The notes beneath the pieces were generated by a model. The model was given only the letters and a program-made list of their open reading frames with translations, did not search any database and had not been told where the DNA came from. 64,000 nt of DNA from JAABRU01 sp050180235. GTDB lineage: Bacteria; Desulfobacterota; Desulfobacteria; Desulfobacterales; Desulfococcaceae. This document shows positions 56,001 through 63,599 of the stretch, piece after piece. Location of the stretch: positions 35,861 through 99,860 of the forward strand of contig JBFXEJ010000009.1 in the NCBI GenBank assembly GCA_050180235.1. The letters run 5' to 3'. Within the stretch, counting starts at the first letter, position 1. Each line of letters starts with the position of its first letter. Made by a program: the position numbers and the translations under genes.

Positions 56001-56235
56001 TCTGCGCAATGGCACGGACAATTTCCTGCCGGGTGCGCCGGGTGGTTTCATCTCCCATGAGAATGCGTATCTGTTTTATCTGCTGCCACAATCCTTCCAG
56101 CATCAGAAAGGCTCCGATTTCAAACATACCGGTAGCAAAAGAGATGGAATCAAGAGAAGGAAAGAGTTTCTCATACGCGCTGAAAAGGGTGCTGCCGCTG
56201 TTATTATCTATAATTACAGGGAGTTTTTTGGACAT
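53092..56235 (-). CDS. PLD nuclease-SF2 helicase
   Basis: 1047 residues. Residues 1-185 are a phospholipase D-like nuclease domain with one HxK site (His120, Lys122 in RFHAKACLMEA...AGSSNFTRPGL). From about 230 a Snf2/RapA-like SF2 helicase follows: Walker A ICDGVGLGKTF (about 256-265), Asp347 in IIIDEAHHF, TATPINNS, and C-terminal motifs VLIFTEFRETARYL, LISTDVLSEGLNLQ, QRVGRVDRRLNP. Single-HxK PLD domains act as dimers. This architecture is common in restriction and DISARM-like islands, and here it lies downstream of a type ISP-like methyltransferase. The stop codon (53092-53094) sits inside a dispersed repeat, so the extreme C-terminus may have been altered. No clear ribosome site was checked beyond a GGAAC stretch. 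Confidence 0.85.
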   Translation of the reverse strand: MSKKLPVIIDNNSGSTLFSAYEKLFPSLDSISFATGMFEIGAFLMLEGLWQQIKQIRILMGDETTRRTRQEIVRAIAQISDQSIENEKIRDDALTGLAAVRQAIMNRQIRLRIYSKSRFHAKACLMEAKAESPVDFAIAGSSNFTRPGLTENLELNLFTTDQVHIDALRNWYDALWKESEDVSAELLKAIEPHLKEYEPFTVYAKALSAYFEGREKTQDDWERNESVIYPLLSQYQKDGYHQALQIAEKCNGALICDGVGLGKTFIGLMLLERCLHEDKRVLLTVPKSAEESVWRTNIDRYLESRYSVEIESNQLRIERHTSFSREGLISEKWLNSYRTRTDVIIIDEAHHFRNPNSRRGKMLMDIALGKKIYMLTATPINNSLDDLYHLLNYFAQNQPDHFAGIRIRNLRKHFLDAEKRMEKNHPDRDISDAAEDEDFLRTDDLLRHVMIQRSRKYVKQSESINSPDSPMFPQRQKPGVISYSLKEVYASLYGEIREAFDRHNPFLSLAIYNTSLYHNDPDQRTAGYQKLLVGLIRTLLLKRLESSFKAFEASIENLLSKMADFLKYYSPERFENWESSNREWWKLVQDHILERLEKEESGTENEEEDDLPDFAENFDIKQHDGDRLLNDVLQDMNRLTVFLNKIFQRFYVKDQEGKTEDPQKDDKLLKLIQELTRNPLIKGQKVLIFTEFRETARYLSRQLKSAGLENVEQVDSGRNVKNREMIIRRFSPYYNCMDNSDQLSQCLKQPVDILISTDVLSEGLNLQDACLLINYDLHWNPVRLMQRVGRVDRRLNPEIEKQINRPAFLREKVFFWNFLPPDELEDLLHLKQRLDGKILRINKTLGIEGALLTPEDSEMSMKLFNERYEKKESAEELMRLEKDRLAADMPQLWDSLSGLPKRLFSGKQISAGFGPVLNRKGEEIERIAACLSAGIFACYRMPPVLGSAANDLSELKNTVYDPKKHDRNREVKWYFWDEQSGKITEDAGQTWAAVRCLPDTERRVKQGVNLLADARKSIEKHIKNTWLRDVQSPIGAKAELICWMEII

Positions 56236-56308
56236 GGTGAGTTCCTTTTGATTTCAGATGAGAACAATAAAATCATTACATGCTGATTTGTCTGACATTG
56301 CTGATCTC

Positions 56309-56438
56309 TTATACCAAATCGCCATTGATTTTAAGTTTTTTTCACCGTTGAGCGTGTGCAAAAAACCGCTCCGCTTAATTTTTGCACTCCTCCGGATTGC
56401 ATTCCGCATTGTATAAAATCAATGGAGAATTGGTATTA
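56309..56438. mobile_element. Family B MITE-like element carrying the GTGCAAAA-type hairpin
   Basis: TTATACCAAATCGCCATTGA and TCAATGGAGAATTGGTATTA ends, 130 bp. The interior has GTGCAAAAAACCGCTCCGCT and TTTTTGCACTCCTCCGGAT, very like 33098-33236. Confidence 0.8.
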
Positions 56439-56524
56439 CAAAATTTTTTCTGCTGTATGCTGAAAGGGACTGATACAAAGAGCAGAAATGGCTGTCAGAA
56501 AATCCAAACGGCTCTGTAAGCTGC

Positions 56525-56559
56525 AAAAACCGGATTTTTCCAAAAAATCCGGTTTTTTT
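56525..56559. terminator. Terminator of the ATPase transcript
   Basis: AAAAACCGGATTTTT / AAAAAATCCGGTTTTTTT stem, just past the minus-strand ATPase stop. Confidence 0.7.
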
Positions 56560-56596
56560 GTACACTTCAGATCATAAAATTAAACCTGAAAAAGCA

Positions 56597-58159
56597 CTAG
56601 CACCCGGCTGCATGGATGATGCAGTTTTCCGATTTCCCGGTTTTCCAGAAGAGTCTGTTTTTCCATGAAATTTTCTTCCTCCGGTCAAAAATGACCAGCC
56701 ATCCCTCGTCACATCCCAGGGTGTCCATGTATTCAGCAATCTGCTTTCTGCCCTGCTCCAGAGTCTTTGCATCCCTCCGGATTTTGATCTCCACAGGATA
56801 CCTCCGGTTTTCATAATTAAGACAGAGATCAATCCGCCCTCTTCCGGTAGCCATTTCCCGGTCAATCCTGCCTCCGGAGTTGATCACCCTCTGCAGAAAG
56901 GCCATGAGAATCAGATGGGGGGCTGCCTCTCTGTACTGAAACCGCTCCTCCCATATTGCGGAATTCTCCCGCCAGAACTGCTGAAAATCCGTGAGAAGTT
57001 TTTTCATGTCCAGTTTTCCGCCTGTCAGATAGGCCGGGGCATGGGGCGGAAAATCTGCTGAATCCATTGTCATCTGGGGCTGTGAACTGAGTTTGCGGAC
57101 AATCACATCAGCATAAACCGGATTGGAAGGCTTCAGAACCCCTTTTTCGTTTTTCAGCAGTCCCAGATCCAGAACATACTGATAATCATTATCTGTGAAA
57201 TCAAATCCTTTTTCCTCACCCACAATCACGGGTTCCACGATTCTCCGCACCCTTTCCTCTTTCAGTCTCTCCAGCAGACTGTCAATGTGCGTGTCCCGGC
57301 GGTGAATGATGGTTTCAACGGCCTTTTCAACATGTTCCGGGCATATTTTTTTTGTGTAATCCGATTCCAGAATTTTTACAACAATTTCCCTTGCCACCGC
57401 ATTGACCAGCCAGGGCTGTCCCTGTGTATAATGATATATCAGATCAACAATATCCGGAGGAAAAATCTGTCCCGTGTCCTGTGCGTGCTGACTGTAAAGT
57501 TCTTCAATTTCCTCTTTGGTAAAATTTTTCAGTGTCAGGGTTTCGGTGACAATGTTGAAGGGACTTGCACTGCCCAGTGTTTCCCTTTCTTCCCGGATTT
57601 TCCCTTTGTAATCCCGTATGTTCCGCATTCCGATCAGGCCCACAGAATGCACAAAGGGAATCATGTCACGGTTGATATACCCATCCCGAAGCTGACGGAG
57701 AAAGGAAATCAGGGTTCCGTTTGACAGGCAGTCAGCCTCGTCAAAGAAAATCACAAGCGGTTTATCCAGTTTTGTGCAGAATTCGGTAAGACCGGTTCCC
57801 AATACAACATTGAATTCATTCATATTCTGCTCTACAGCAAAATGCTTTGCTGAAATATGCCTGTGATATTCCACTGCTTTCCGAATGGAATAAATGATTG
57901 CCGGAATCCCCTTTTCCGGTTCAATAATCCCCTGAACAGACTCCAGTGAGCAGTAAACAGCATAATATCTGCCGTCACTGTTTATCTGATGCGCAAATTC
58001 CTTCAGCAGCGTGGTCTTGCCGGTCTGGCGCGCTGCATGGATGACAAAATACTGTTTCTGATCAATGAGTTCCATAAGCCCTTTGCACCGCTGTGCTGAT
58101 GGAATCATGTAATGCTCACCCGGCACACAGGGGCCGGCTATATTGAAATATTTTTTCAT
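56597..58159 (-). CDS. AAA-like ATPase with C-terminal PD-(D/E)XK-like domain
   Basis: 520 residues. Walker A HAARQTGKTT (about 41-50), Walker B VIFFDEAD (Asp140, Glu141), then a helical lid and winged-helix region (TLTLKNFTKEEIEELY...GQPWLVNAVAREI). The C-terminal part contains GRIDREMATGRGRIDLCLNY...YPVEIKI, which matches the D...E-x-K layout of PD-(D/E)XK nucleases. Such ORC-like ATPases with a nuclease tail are abundant in repeat-rich bacteria and are thought to act in defence or selfish DNA; function is not established. It ends 8 bp from the yhcG-like stop-start junction, so it is co-transcribed with that gene. Confidence 0.75.
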   Translation of the reverse strand: MKKYFNIAGPCVPGEHYMIPSAQRCKGLMELIDQKQYFVIHAARQTGKTTLLKEFAHQINSDGRYYAVYCSLESVQGIIEPEKGIPAIIYSIRKAVEYHRHISAKHFAVEQNMNEFNVVLGTGLTEFCTKLDKPLVIFFDEADCLSNGTLISFLRQLRDGYINRDMIPFVHSVGLIGMRNIRDYKGKIREERETLGSASPFNIVTETLTLKNFTKEEIEELYSQHAQDTGQIFPPDIVDLIYHYTQGQPWLVNAVAREIVVKILESDYTKKICPEHVEKAVETIIHRRDTHIDSLLERLKEERVRRIVEPVIVGEEKGFDFTDNDYQYVLDLGLLKNEKGVLKPSNPVYADVIVRKLSSQPQMTMDSADFPPHAPAYLTGGKLDMKKLLTDFQQFWRENSAIWEERFQYREAAPHLILMAFLQRVINSGGRIDREMATGRGRIDLCLNYENRRYPVEIKIRRDAKTLEQGRKQIAEYMDTLGCDEGWLVIFDRRKKISWKNRLFWKTGKSENCIIHAAGC

Positions 58160-58167
58160 GCTGTTCC

Positions 58168-59241
58168 TTATTTTTCAGGATGAAAACCTTCCATTTTCAT
58201 CAGTTCGTTTTCCAGTTCCTCCACTGTGGGCATCTGACGCTGAATGTCGGCAGGAAGTTCATTGAAGCGGAACTCACTGATACCGATGGGTGAGTTGATA
58301 TTGCGAAGTGCATATTCCACATTCAGCCTGTCTTTGCTTCTGCACAGCAGTATGCCGATGGTGGGCATGTCATGTTCTGATTTCAGCATGTCATCAACTG
58401 CTGAGAGATAATAATTCAGTTTTCCGATGTATTCCGGTTCAAATTCGCCCATTTTCAGTTCTATTACCACATAGCAGCGAAGTTTGACATGGTAAAAAAG
58501 CAGATCCAGAAAGCTTTCCTTGGTCCCGATTTGCAGAGGATACTGCCTGCCCATGTAAGCAAATCCTTTGCCAGGTTCCAGCAGAAACTGCGTGATACTG
58601 CTCACAAGCTGTCTTTCAAATTCCAGTTCCTGCACATTTTTTTCCAGTGTGAGAAAATCAAAAATATAGGGGTCTTTCAGGGTTTGCACTGCCAGATCAG
58701 ACTGGGGTTTGGGAAGCGTGAGGGAAAAATTTGAAACCGCTTTTCCCTGCCTGCGGTACAGTCCGGATTCCATCTGTATACCCAGAATGTTGCGGCTCCA
58801 GTTGTTTGCTATGGTTTCACGGATGTAAAAGAGGGCTTCCTGCGGGTCTTTTGTTTTCTTTAAAATCAGAACATGATGTCCCCAGGGAATTTTTCCGCCA
58901 AGCTGATGTATAAAATCTTTTTCATTTTGTGGAACAGCCTGTTCTACAAATTCCGTTTTGGTGTAAAACAAATAGAACTGTCTCATATGATACAGATTAT
59001 ATCTTGAAAAACCGCTCATATCCGGAAATTCGGATTTCAAATCTTTTGCCAACTGCTCAATGAGTTTGCTTCCCCATCTGCTCTGTTCCTGTCTTTGGAC
59101 AATCATCTGCCCCAAATCCCAATAAAGCGAAATCAGTTCGCTGTTTACCGAAAGGGCAGCTTTGATCTGACTGCTGCGGATACGGGTTTTCAAGTCAATA
59201 ACCCATTGTCTGTATTCAGGATTTGACAATATGCCGGGCAT
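58168..59241 (-). CDS. YhcG-like PDDEXK nuclease (DUF1016)
   Basis: 357 residues; AAAGGAGATTGCT site. N-terminal DUF1016 helical domain (SELISLYWDLGQMIVQRQEQSRWGSKLIEQLAKDLKSEFPDMSGFSRYNLYHMRQFY; IPWGHHVLIL) and a C-terminal YhcG nuclease domain with FLDLLFYHVKLRCYVVIELKMGEFEPEYIGKLNYY (D...ExK). Relatives occur in restriction islands and mobile DNA; a role in defence or mobile-element control is inferred. Confidence 0.9.
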   Translation of the reverse strand: MPGILSNPEYRQWVIDLKTRIRSSQIKAALSVNSELISLYWDLGQMIVQRQEQSRWGSKLIEQLAKDLKSEFPDMSGFSRYNLYHMRQFYLFYTKTEFVEQAVPQNEKDFIHQLGGKIPWGHHVLILKKTKDPQEALFYIRETIANNWSRNILGIQMESGLYRRQGKAVSNFSLTLPKPQSDLAVQTLKDPYIFDFLTLEKNVQELEFERQLVSSITQFLLEPGKGFAYMGRQYPLQIGTKESFLDLLFYHVKLRCYVVIELKMGEFEPEYIGKLNYYLSAVDDMLKSEHDMPTIGILLCRSKDRLNVEYALRNINSPIGISEFRFNELPADIQRQMPTVEELENELMKMEGFHPEK

Positions 59242-59279
59242 AGCAATCTCCTTTGCTATTCAGAAGAGTTAATGTTACA

Positions 59280-59347
59280 GCCACGAATTGCACAAATTAC
59301 ACGAATTAAGGTTTGTGCAATTCGTGCAGATTCGTGTCATTCGTGGC
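59280..59347. repeat. Inverted repeat GCCACGAATTGC ... ATTCGTGGC
   Basis: Built from repeated ATTCGTG/CACGAAT words (GCCACGAATTGCACAAATTA ... GTGTCATTCGTGGC). It resembles a common dispersed repeat of this lineage and lies between the yhcG-like gene and the small ORF. Confidence 0.6.
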
Positions 59348-59352
59348 AGATT

Positions 59353-59514
59353 TTACTTCTGTTTGCGTTTTGAAAATTCCTCACTTCCGGTTGGGAGATT
59401 TTTATATTTTCCACGGATGGAACGGATTTTCTGATTCTGTTTTTCCCTGTCAATGGCCTGTTTGAGAACCCTGATAATAAAACCGTCAGGGTCAGGCAGT
59501 ATATCCACTGTCAT
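59353..59514 (-). CDS. Small protein, possible antitoxin-like
   Basis: 53 residues from the ATG at 59514, which has an excellent AAAAGGAGAAGAAA site; the longer frame from 59586 reads through a repeat and is not preferred. MTVDILPDPDGFIIRVLKQA, then a basic, helical tail (KIRSIRGKYKNLPTGSEEFSKRKQK). The tail resembles small antitoxin-type proteins, but no PIN or RelE partner follows. Low-confidence family guess; reality as a gene is more likely than not. Confidence 0.5.
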   Translation of the reverse strand: MTVDILPDPDGFIIRVLKQAIDREKQNQKIRSIRGKYKNLPTGSEEFSKRKQK

Positions 59515-59540
59515 ATTTTCTTCTCCTTTTCTCTTCTCTT

Positions 59541-59637
59541 GTTCCCACGCTCTGCGTGGGAACACAGTCCTGACGCTCTGCGTCATAACAGGACACGGGA
59601 GCGTCCCGGCGGCATTCCCACGCAGAGCGTGGGAACG
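59541..59637. repeat. GTTCCCACGC...GCGTGGGAAC palindrome pair
   Basis: Two palindromes, GTTCCCACGCTCTGCGTGGG(AAC) at 59541-59563 and ATTCCCACGCAGAGCGTGGG(AAC) at 59614-59636, with a GACGCTCTGCGTC hairpin between. This is a dispersed repeat type known from many proteobacteria. It fills the whole gap between the methyltransferase and the small ORF. Confidence 0.8.
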
Positions 59638-59643
59638 AGAGCA

Positions 59644-62600
59644 TTACAATCCGCCATGTGTTTCAATTGTTTCATCAATTTCCTGCATGATGCGATGGGT
59701 TTGGTTCAGGGCCACGATGATTTTGTGATAATGTGCAATGTCTTCAGGCGTCAGGGTTCGGCCTTTGCGGTCTTTGAGCCATTTCTGTGCGGGCTGATAA
59801 CCGCCGATGTAAAATTCCCATGCGATTTGCGGAACATTTTCAAAATACTGGTTTTTGTTAATCCACACTTTGCCGGAATCATAACGGATTTTTTCAACTT
59901 CACTGCTTCCGTTTTTGGGGAATGCAGTGATAAAGTCCGCAGTTTTGGGATGTTCCAGCAGATGAAAAAGCCTTAATTCTGTGCCAAAATGAACCAGTTG
60001 CCAAAAGATTTCCGCATTTTTTGGATATGGCACGCGGGGGAAGTCAATTTTCAGGAATTCTTTGTATTTTTCCCGGTATGCGGGGGAATGCAGCACAGCA
60101 TAAATATAATCCAGAATGTCAATGGGGGCAAATGTGCCACTCTCACCCTGAGCGGAGCCGAAGGGTTCTTTTTCCGGAGTGAATGTCAGATCAATGCGTT
60201 TGGCAATCTGGGCAACGATTTCCATTTTCAAATTCGGCTCTCGCTTGGTGCGTTGCTTTATGCTTATTTTATCTGTGGTTTCAGGGTAGAGATAAAGAGG
60301 GAAAGCATACGCAGTTTCTTTTGTTTGTGATGAAACTGAACACATATCAACTAAAAACTTTGAAATTAATACATGTTGAAAGTCAAATGAAGATTGCTGT
60401 CTGCAAGTCATTATAGCAATATTTTTTTTAATAATGTGTTTCATAACATTTTCTTTTGGAAAATCTACTATACAACCATCATAATATATCATCCTGTAAT
60501 CAAAAGGTCTATATTGAATAATTTGTATTCTGTCATCTTTGAATGAAGATTTTAATCGCGCCTCTGAAAGTTGCCAATCCCGGTTGTCCTTCAGCTTTAA
60601 GCTCTTCTTTATTTCATCATCACTTATTTTTGAATCAAAAAAATATATTATTCTGTTTGATAATTCAAATTTATCAAAATCTATCACAAATTCATCTCTA
60701 TGGGTTTTTATCCCAGCAGAACCAATACAAAAAAATATATCTATTTTAAAACCTTTGGAATAAATATTTTCATCTTCAAAATATTTTTTTACTAAAAAAT
60801 AATTGGGTTCTTTCACTTCCAATTTATTCCACTCTATATTTTTAAATGAATTTTCATTTAAAGTTTTATATTTAAATTCTCTTTTACCCCACAAATCTAA
60901 ATAAAAAATTCCATATGATTCATATTTCTTTGCTGTTTTGATAAAGATGTTAATGCTTACACCCTGCATAATATCAAAAACATTTTCATCTTTGCTGCCA
61001 TCCGGTGCAACTTCTTTCTTTTTGGAATTGCCATGCAGGTCTGAAATATAAATTTTATCAAAATTTTCAATCAAATGTTTCCGCATTTGGCGGTGAATAA
61101 TTCCGTCAATAAAGCTGTTGTTGGAAATATAGGCCAAAATGCCTTCTCCTGTATTATCAATCAAATGCTGTCCAAAACGGATAAACTTGATATAATCATC
61201 AGAGAGCGGCTGTATGTTTCTTTCGTTCAAATCCTTTTTGTAATCAGCCGTAAGTTTTTCTATCCACAGGCTTTTATTGATGCTGCTTACAGAATACGGC
61301 GGATTCCCCACCACCACTGTCACAGCCACATTTTTCTTCACATGATTGGCAGCCTTTGCCTCATGCGCAAGCGCGGGCGAGAAACTTTCCAAGTAATCCG
61401 GTAGATTGTCTTTTGCAGGTTCAAGGCTGTTGGTCAGATAAATGCGAATCACTTCATTCGTATCAAACAGATACCCGGTTTCCAGCAGTTTCAGGGCAAT
61501 TTTCATATGTGCAATGGAATATGGAGCCATCATCAGTTCAAAACCGTACATGCGGGGCAAAAGATGTTTTGGCACATATTCATTCCACAGACTGCGGATT
61601 TCTGCGGGTTTTCTTCCTTCCCATTCCCATTTTTCCCGCATGGTTTTATATATCAGATCAATTACTTCCACCAAAAAAGTGCCGGTTCCGGTTGCGGGAT
61701 CAAGAATCTGCACAAAAGGCAGATCTGCTGCAATGCCTTCGGGAATTTTTATATTTTTGTCCCGCGCTGCCACTTCTCCCCAGCTTGCGGTATCGGCCAG
61801 CCCGTCTGCCAAAGCAAAATCTTTTTTCAGAATTTCATGCACAGACCGCACAATAAACGACACCACCGGACGGGGCGTGTAAAACGCGCCCCGTTTCACT
61901 TTCTGATGAGCATCATACTGCTTTAAAAAATCCTCATAAAAATGAATCACCGGATCTTCGGACGGATTTTTATCCCCAAAATCCCGCAGAACCGCATCCA
62001 TATCTGTATCCCGCAGCATTTCCACCACATCATTGATTCCCAGTTCATCAAAATCAATCTTCCCTTTCCGTCCGCCGATAAAGAAAAACGTGGAAAGCAG
62101 TTCCCGCAGAAACAGATTGGTTTCCGGAATCATATCTTTGAGATTTTCCGCAATCAGCGCGCCGGATTTGCGGGAGCAGCGCGCGGAAAACAGGCCATAG
62201 GCAATGGTCTGGGCAAACATATCTGCAAAACGGTCTTCATCCAAATCATGAATCAGGGTGTCAAAACAGGCCCGGAACAGCTTTTTCATTGGCCCGTCCT
62301 GTGATTCCACAGCAAGCACGGCATTGACACTTTTCCGAATCCGCAGAGCCAGTTCCGCGAGTTTGGCAGCCAGTGCTTTGGAAGTGCGGATGACTTCTCT
62401 GTGTTTCAATGTGAACGCGCCTGCCCAGTTTTTCCTCCACTGCTCCGGAGAAAGTTCCGGATCAAAACGGAGATTGCCAATTTCCTGAATGCAGCGATCC
62501 ATATGCAGAAGCGTGTCCTGCGCATCCCATCCAATCACTTTGAGAGTGGGCAAATCCCCCTGTGTTTCCTCACAAAAATGCGCAAACGTCACTGCCCTGC

Positions 62601-62982
62601 GCTCCGGTTCGCCGTAAGAGGAAATAAACAGCAGATCATGCAGACGCCATGCGGCAAGATCCGGTTGCGCGGCTGTCTGGCGTTTTTTGATGACCAGAGC
62701 CTGCAATATCCGGCGCAGCACCATGACAGGCAGATGTCTGGGTTCAAAACTGAGATAAAAAATGCCCCAGGGCTGATGTTCTGCAAAAGGCCGCAGTTGC
62801 CGGATTTCCTTTATTTTCACCGCAAGTTTGGGATCAATTCCCAGTTCATCAGGTTCATATTCAAACGTCAAATCTTCCACATCCTCCGCGTCCAGCCGCC
62901 AATCCAGTTCTTCCCGCAGAAATTTCATCAAAGAGGGAAAACTGCGGATACTGCGTATGCGTTCAGGGTTTAGTTCTGTCAT
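59644..62982 (-). CDS. Type ISP-like adenine DNA methyltransferase-specificity protein
   Basis: 1112 residues from the ATG at 62982 (CAAGGAGAAACC site). Residues 1-330 are a helical N-terminus without recognisable nuclease or helicase motifs. Then comes an N6-adenine methyltransferase core: FYTPRPVVSFIV, SAM motif DPATGTGTFLVEV (near 428), GFELMMAPYSIAHMKI, and catalytic NPPYS (near 559). The C-terminal part matches type ISP specificity domains: YRPFDYRMIYYDG (near 824) and DILDYIYAVLHSPAYREKYKEF...FPRVPYP. Single-chain type ISP enzymes carry nuclease and helicase in front of this; here they are missing, and a PLD-helicase lies downstream. Codons for about 620-890 are far richer in A+T than the rest. 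A FGSAQGE insert (near 940) looks like a dispersed repeat read in frame. Confidence 0.85.
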   Translation of the reverse strand: MTELNPERIRSIRSFPSLMKFLREELDWRLDAEDVEDLTFEYEPDELGIDPKLAVKIKEIRQLRPFAEHQPWGIFYLSFEPRHLPVMVLRRILQALVIKKRQTAAQPDLAAWRLHDLLFISSYGEPERRAVTFAHFCEETQGDLPTLKVIGWDAQDTLLHMDRCIQEIGNLRFDPELSPEQWRKNWAGAFTLKHREVIRTSKALAAKLAELALRIRKSVNAVLAVESQDGPMKKLFRACFDTLIHDLDEDRFADMFAQTIAYGLFSARCSRKSGALIAENLKDMIPETNLFLRELLSTFFFIGGRKGKIDFDELGINDVVEMLRDTDMDAVLRDFGDKNPSEDPVIHFYEDFLKQYDAHQKVKRGAFYTPRPVVSFIVRSVHEILKKDFALADGLADTASWGEVAARDKNIKIPEGIAADLPFVQILDPATGTGTFLVEVIDLIYKTMREKWEWEGRKPAEIRSLWNEYVPKHLLPRMYGFELMMAPYSIAHMKIALKLLETGYLFDTNEVIRIYLTNSLEPAKDNLPDYLESFSPALAHEAKAANHVKKNVAVTVVVGNPPYSVSSINKSLWIEKLTADYKKDLNERNIQPLSDDYIKFIRFGQHLIDNTGEGILAYISNNSFIDGIIHRQMRKHLIENFDKIYISDLHGNSKKKEVAPDGSKDENVFDIMQGVSINIFIKTAKKYESYGIFYLDLWGKREFKYKTLNENSFKNIEWNKLEVKEPNYFLVKKYFEDENIYSKGFKIDIFFCIGSAGIKTHRDEFVIDFDKFELSNRIIYFFDSKISDDEIKKSLKLKDNRDWQLSEARLKSSFKDDRIQIIQYRPFDYRMIYYDGCIVDFPKENVMKHIIKKNIAIMTCRQQSSFDFQHVLISKFLVDMCSVSSQTKETAYAFPLYLYPETTDKISIKQRTKREPNLKMEIVAQIAKRIDLTFTPEKEPFGSAQGESGTFAPIDILDYIYAVLHSPAYREKYKEFLKIDFPRVPYPKNAEIFWQLVHFGTELRLFHLLEHPKTADFITAFPKNGSSEVEKIRYDSGKVWINKNQYFENVPQIAWEFYIGGYQPAQKWLKDRKGRTLTPEDIAHYHKIIVALNQTHRIMQEIDETIETHGGL
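60139..60172. repeat. Repeat-derived insert inside the methyltransferase gene
   Basis: CCTGAGCGGAGCCGAAGGGT encodes EPFGSAQGE. This type of sequence is a dispersed repeat in many bacterial genomes; here it keeps the frame between the TRD part and the conserved C-terminus. Confidence 0.5.
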
Positions 62983-62998
62983 GGTTTCTCCTTGTTTT

Positions 62999-63358
62999 TC
63001 AGTAAGCTGCGGATTCATCCGCAGAAGTCAGGCAAAGCAGTTGCCAGTCAATCCCCAGGGCCTGGGCCGCTTTTTTCAGGGCATGTTCCTGCGGTTTTGC
63101 AGAGTTTTCTGTCCGGGAATATGCGGATCGGGAAATTCCCATACGTTTTGCCATTTCCGACTGGGTGATTCCCTTATATTCCCTCCATGCCCGGATCAGA
63201 GGTTTTCCGTCAATGGCATGGGCTTTGACCACTTCATTGGGCAGATAGAGATTATCATCAGAAAAGCTGAATTTTTCAAGGTATTCCTGATACGGAACCA
63301 CCACAAACAGCGGCATTCCTTCCTTTTCAATAACCTGATGTTTAATATGTGCTTTCAT
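62999..63358 (-). CDS. Antitoxin: HTH (XRE) protein with Phd-like N-terminus
   Basis: 119 residues; GGAGG site 13 bases upstream. Residues 1-45 (IEKEGMPLFVVVPYQEYLEKF) resemble the start of Phd/YefM-type antitoxins. Residues about 58-110 are an XRE helix-turn-helix (WREYKGITQSEMAKRMGISRSAYSRTEN). It overlaps the toxin gene by 17 bp and follows it, the toxin-first order known from HigBA-like pairs. It probably represses its own operon. Confidence 0.8.
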   Translation of the reverse strand: MKAHIKHQVIEKEGMPLFVVVPYQEYLEKFSFSDDNLYLPNEVVKAHAIDGKPLIRAWREYKGITQSEMAKRMGISRSAYSRTENSAKPQEHALKKAAQALGIDWQLLCLTSADESAAY

Positions 63359-63596
63359 CCCTTTTTTTCACCTCCTGCACAGACACAATCCTGATCGATG
63401 TTTCCACATCAAAGAGAATCCTGTATCGTCCCACCCGTAAACGGTACATAAAAGAATTGTCTTTCAGGGCTTTCACATTGCGGCATTCAGGCCATGCGGC
63501 CAGACCGTCAACTGCATCGGATATGCGGACACGCTCTTTCAGCGGAAAACAGAGAAGCTGTTTTACCGCCTTTTTTGACCATCGTATGGCAAACAT
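63342..63596 (-). CDS. RelE/ParE-type toxin
   Basis: 84 residues. FAIRWSKKAVKQLLCFPLKERVRISDAVDGLA...VKALKDNSFMYRLRVGRYRILFDVE is the standard RelE/ParE fold, with the R-x-GRYRILF strand. The ATG follows the stop of the upstream nuclease-like gene by 3 bp (TGAATTATG), so all three genes may be one transcript. Whether it cuts mRNA or poisons gyrase is not clear from sequence. Confidence 0.85.
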   Translation of the reverse strand: MFAIRWSKKAVKQLLCFPLKERVRISDAVDGLAAWPECRNVKALKDNSFMYRLRVGRYRILFDVETSIRIVSVQEVKKRDESTY

Positions 63597-63599
63597 AAT

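Larger units (their letters stand above)
56236..56596. other. Gap with family B element and terminator
   Basis: Element 56309-56438 and hairpin 56525-56559; no gene. The terminator separates the ATPase transcript from the helicase gene, which therefore probably needs its own promoter. Confidence 0.6.
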
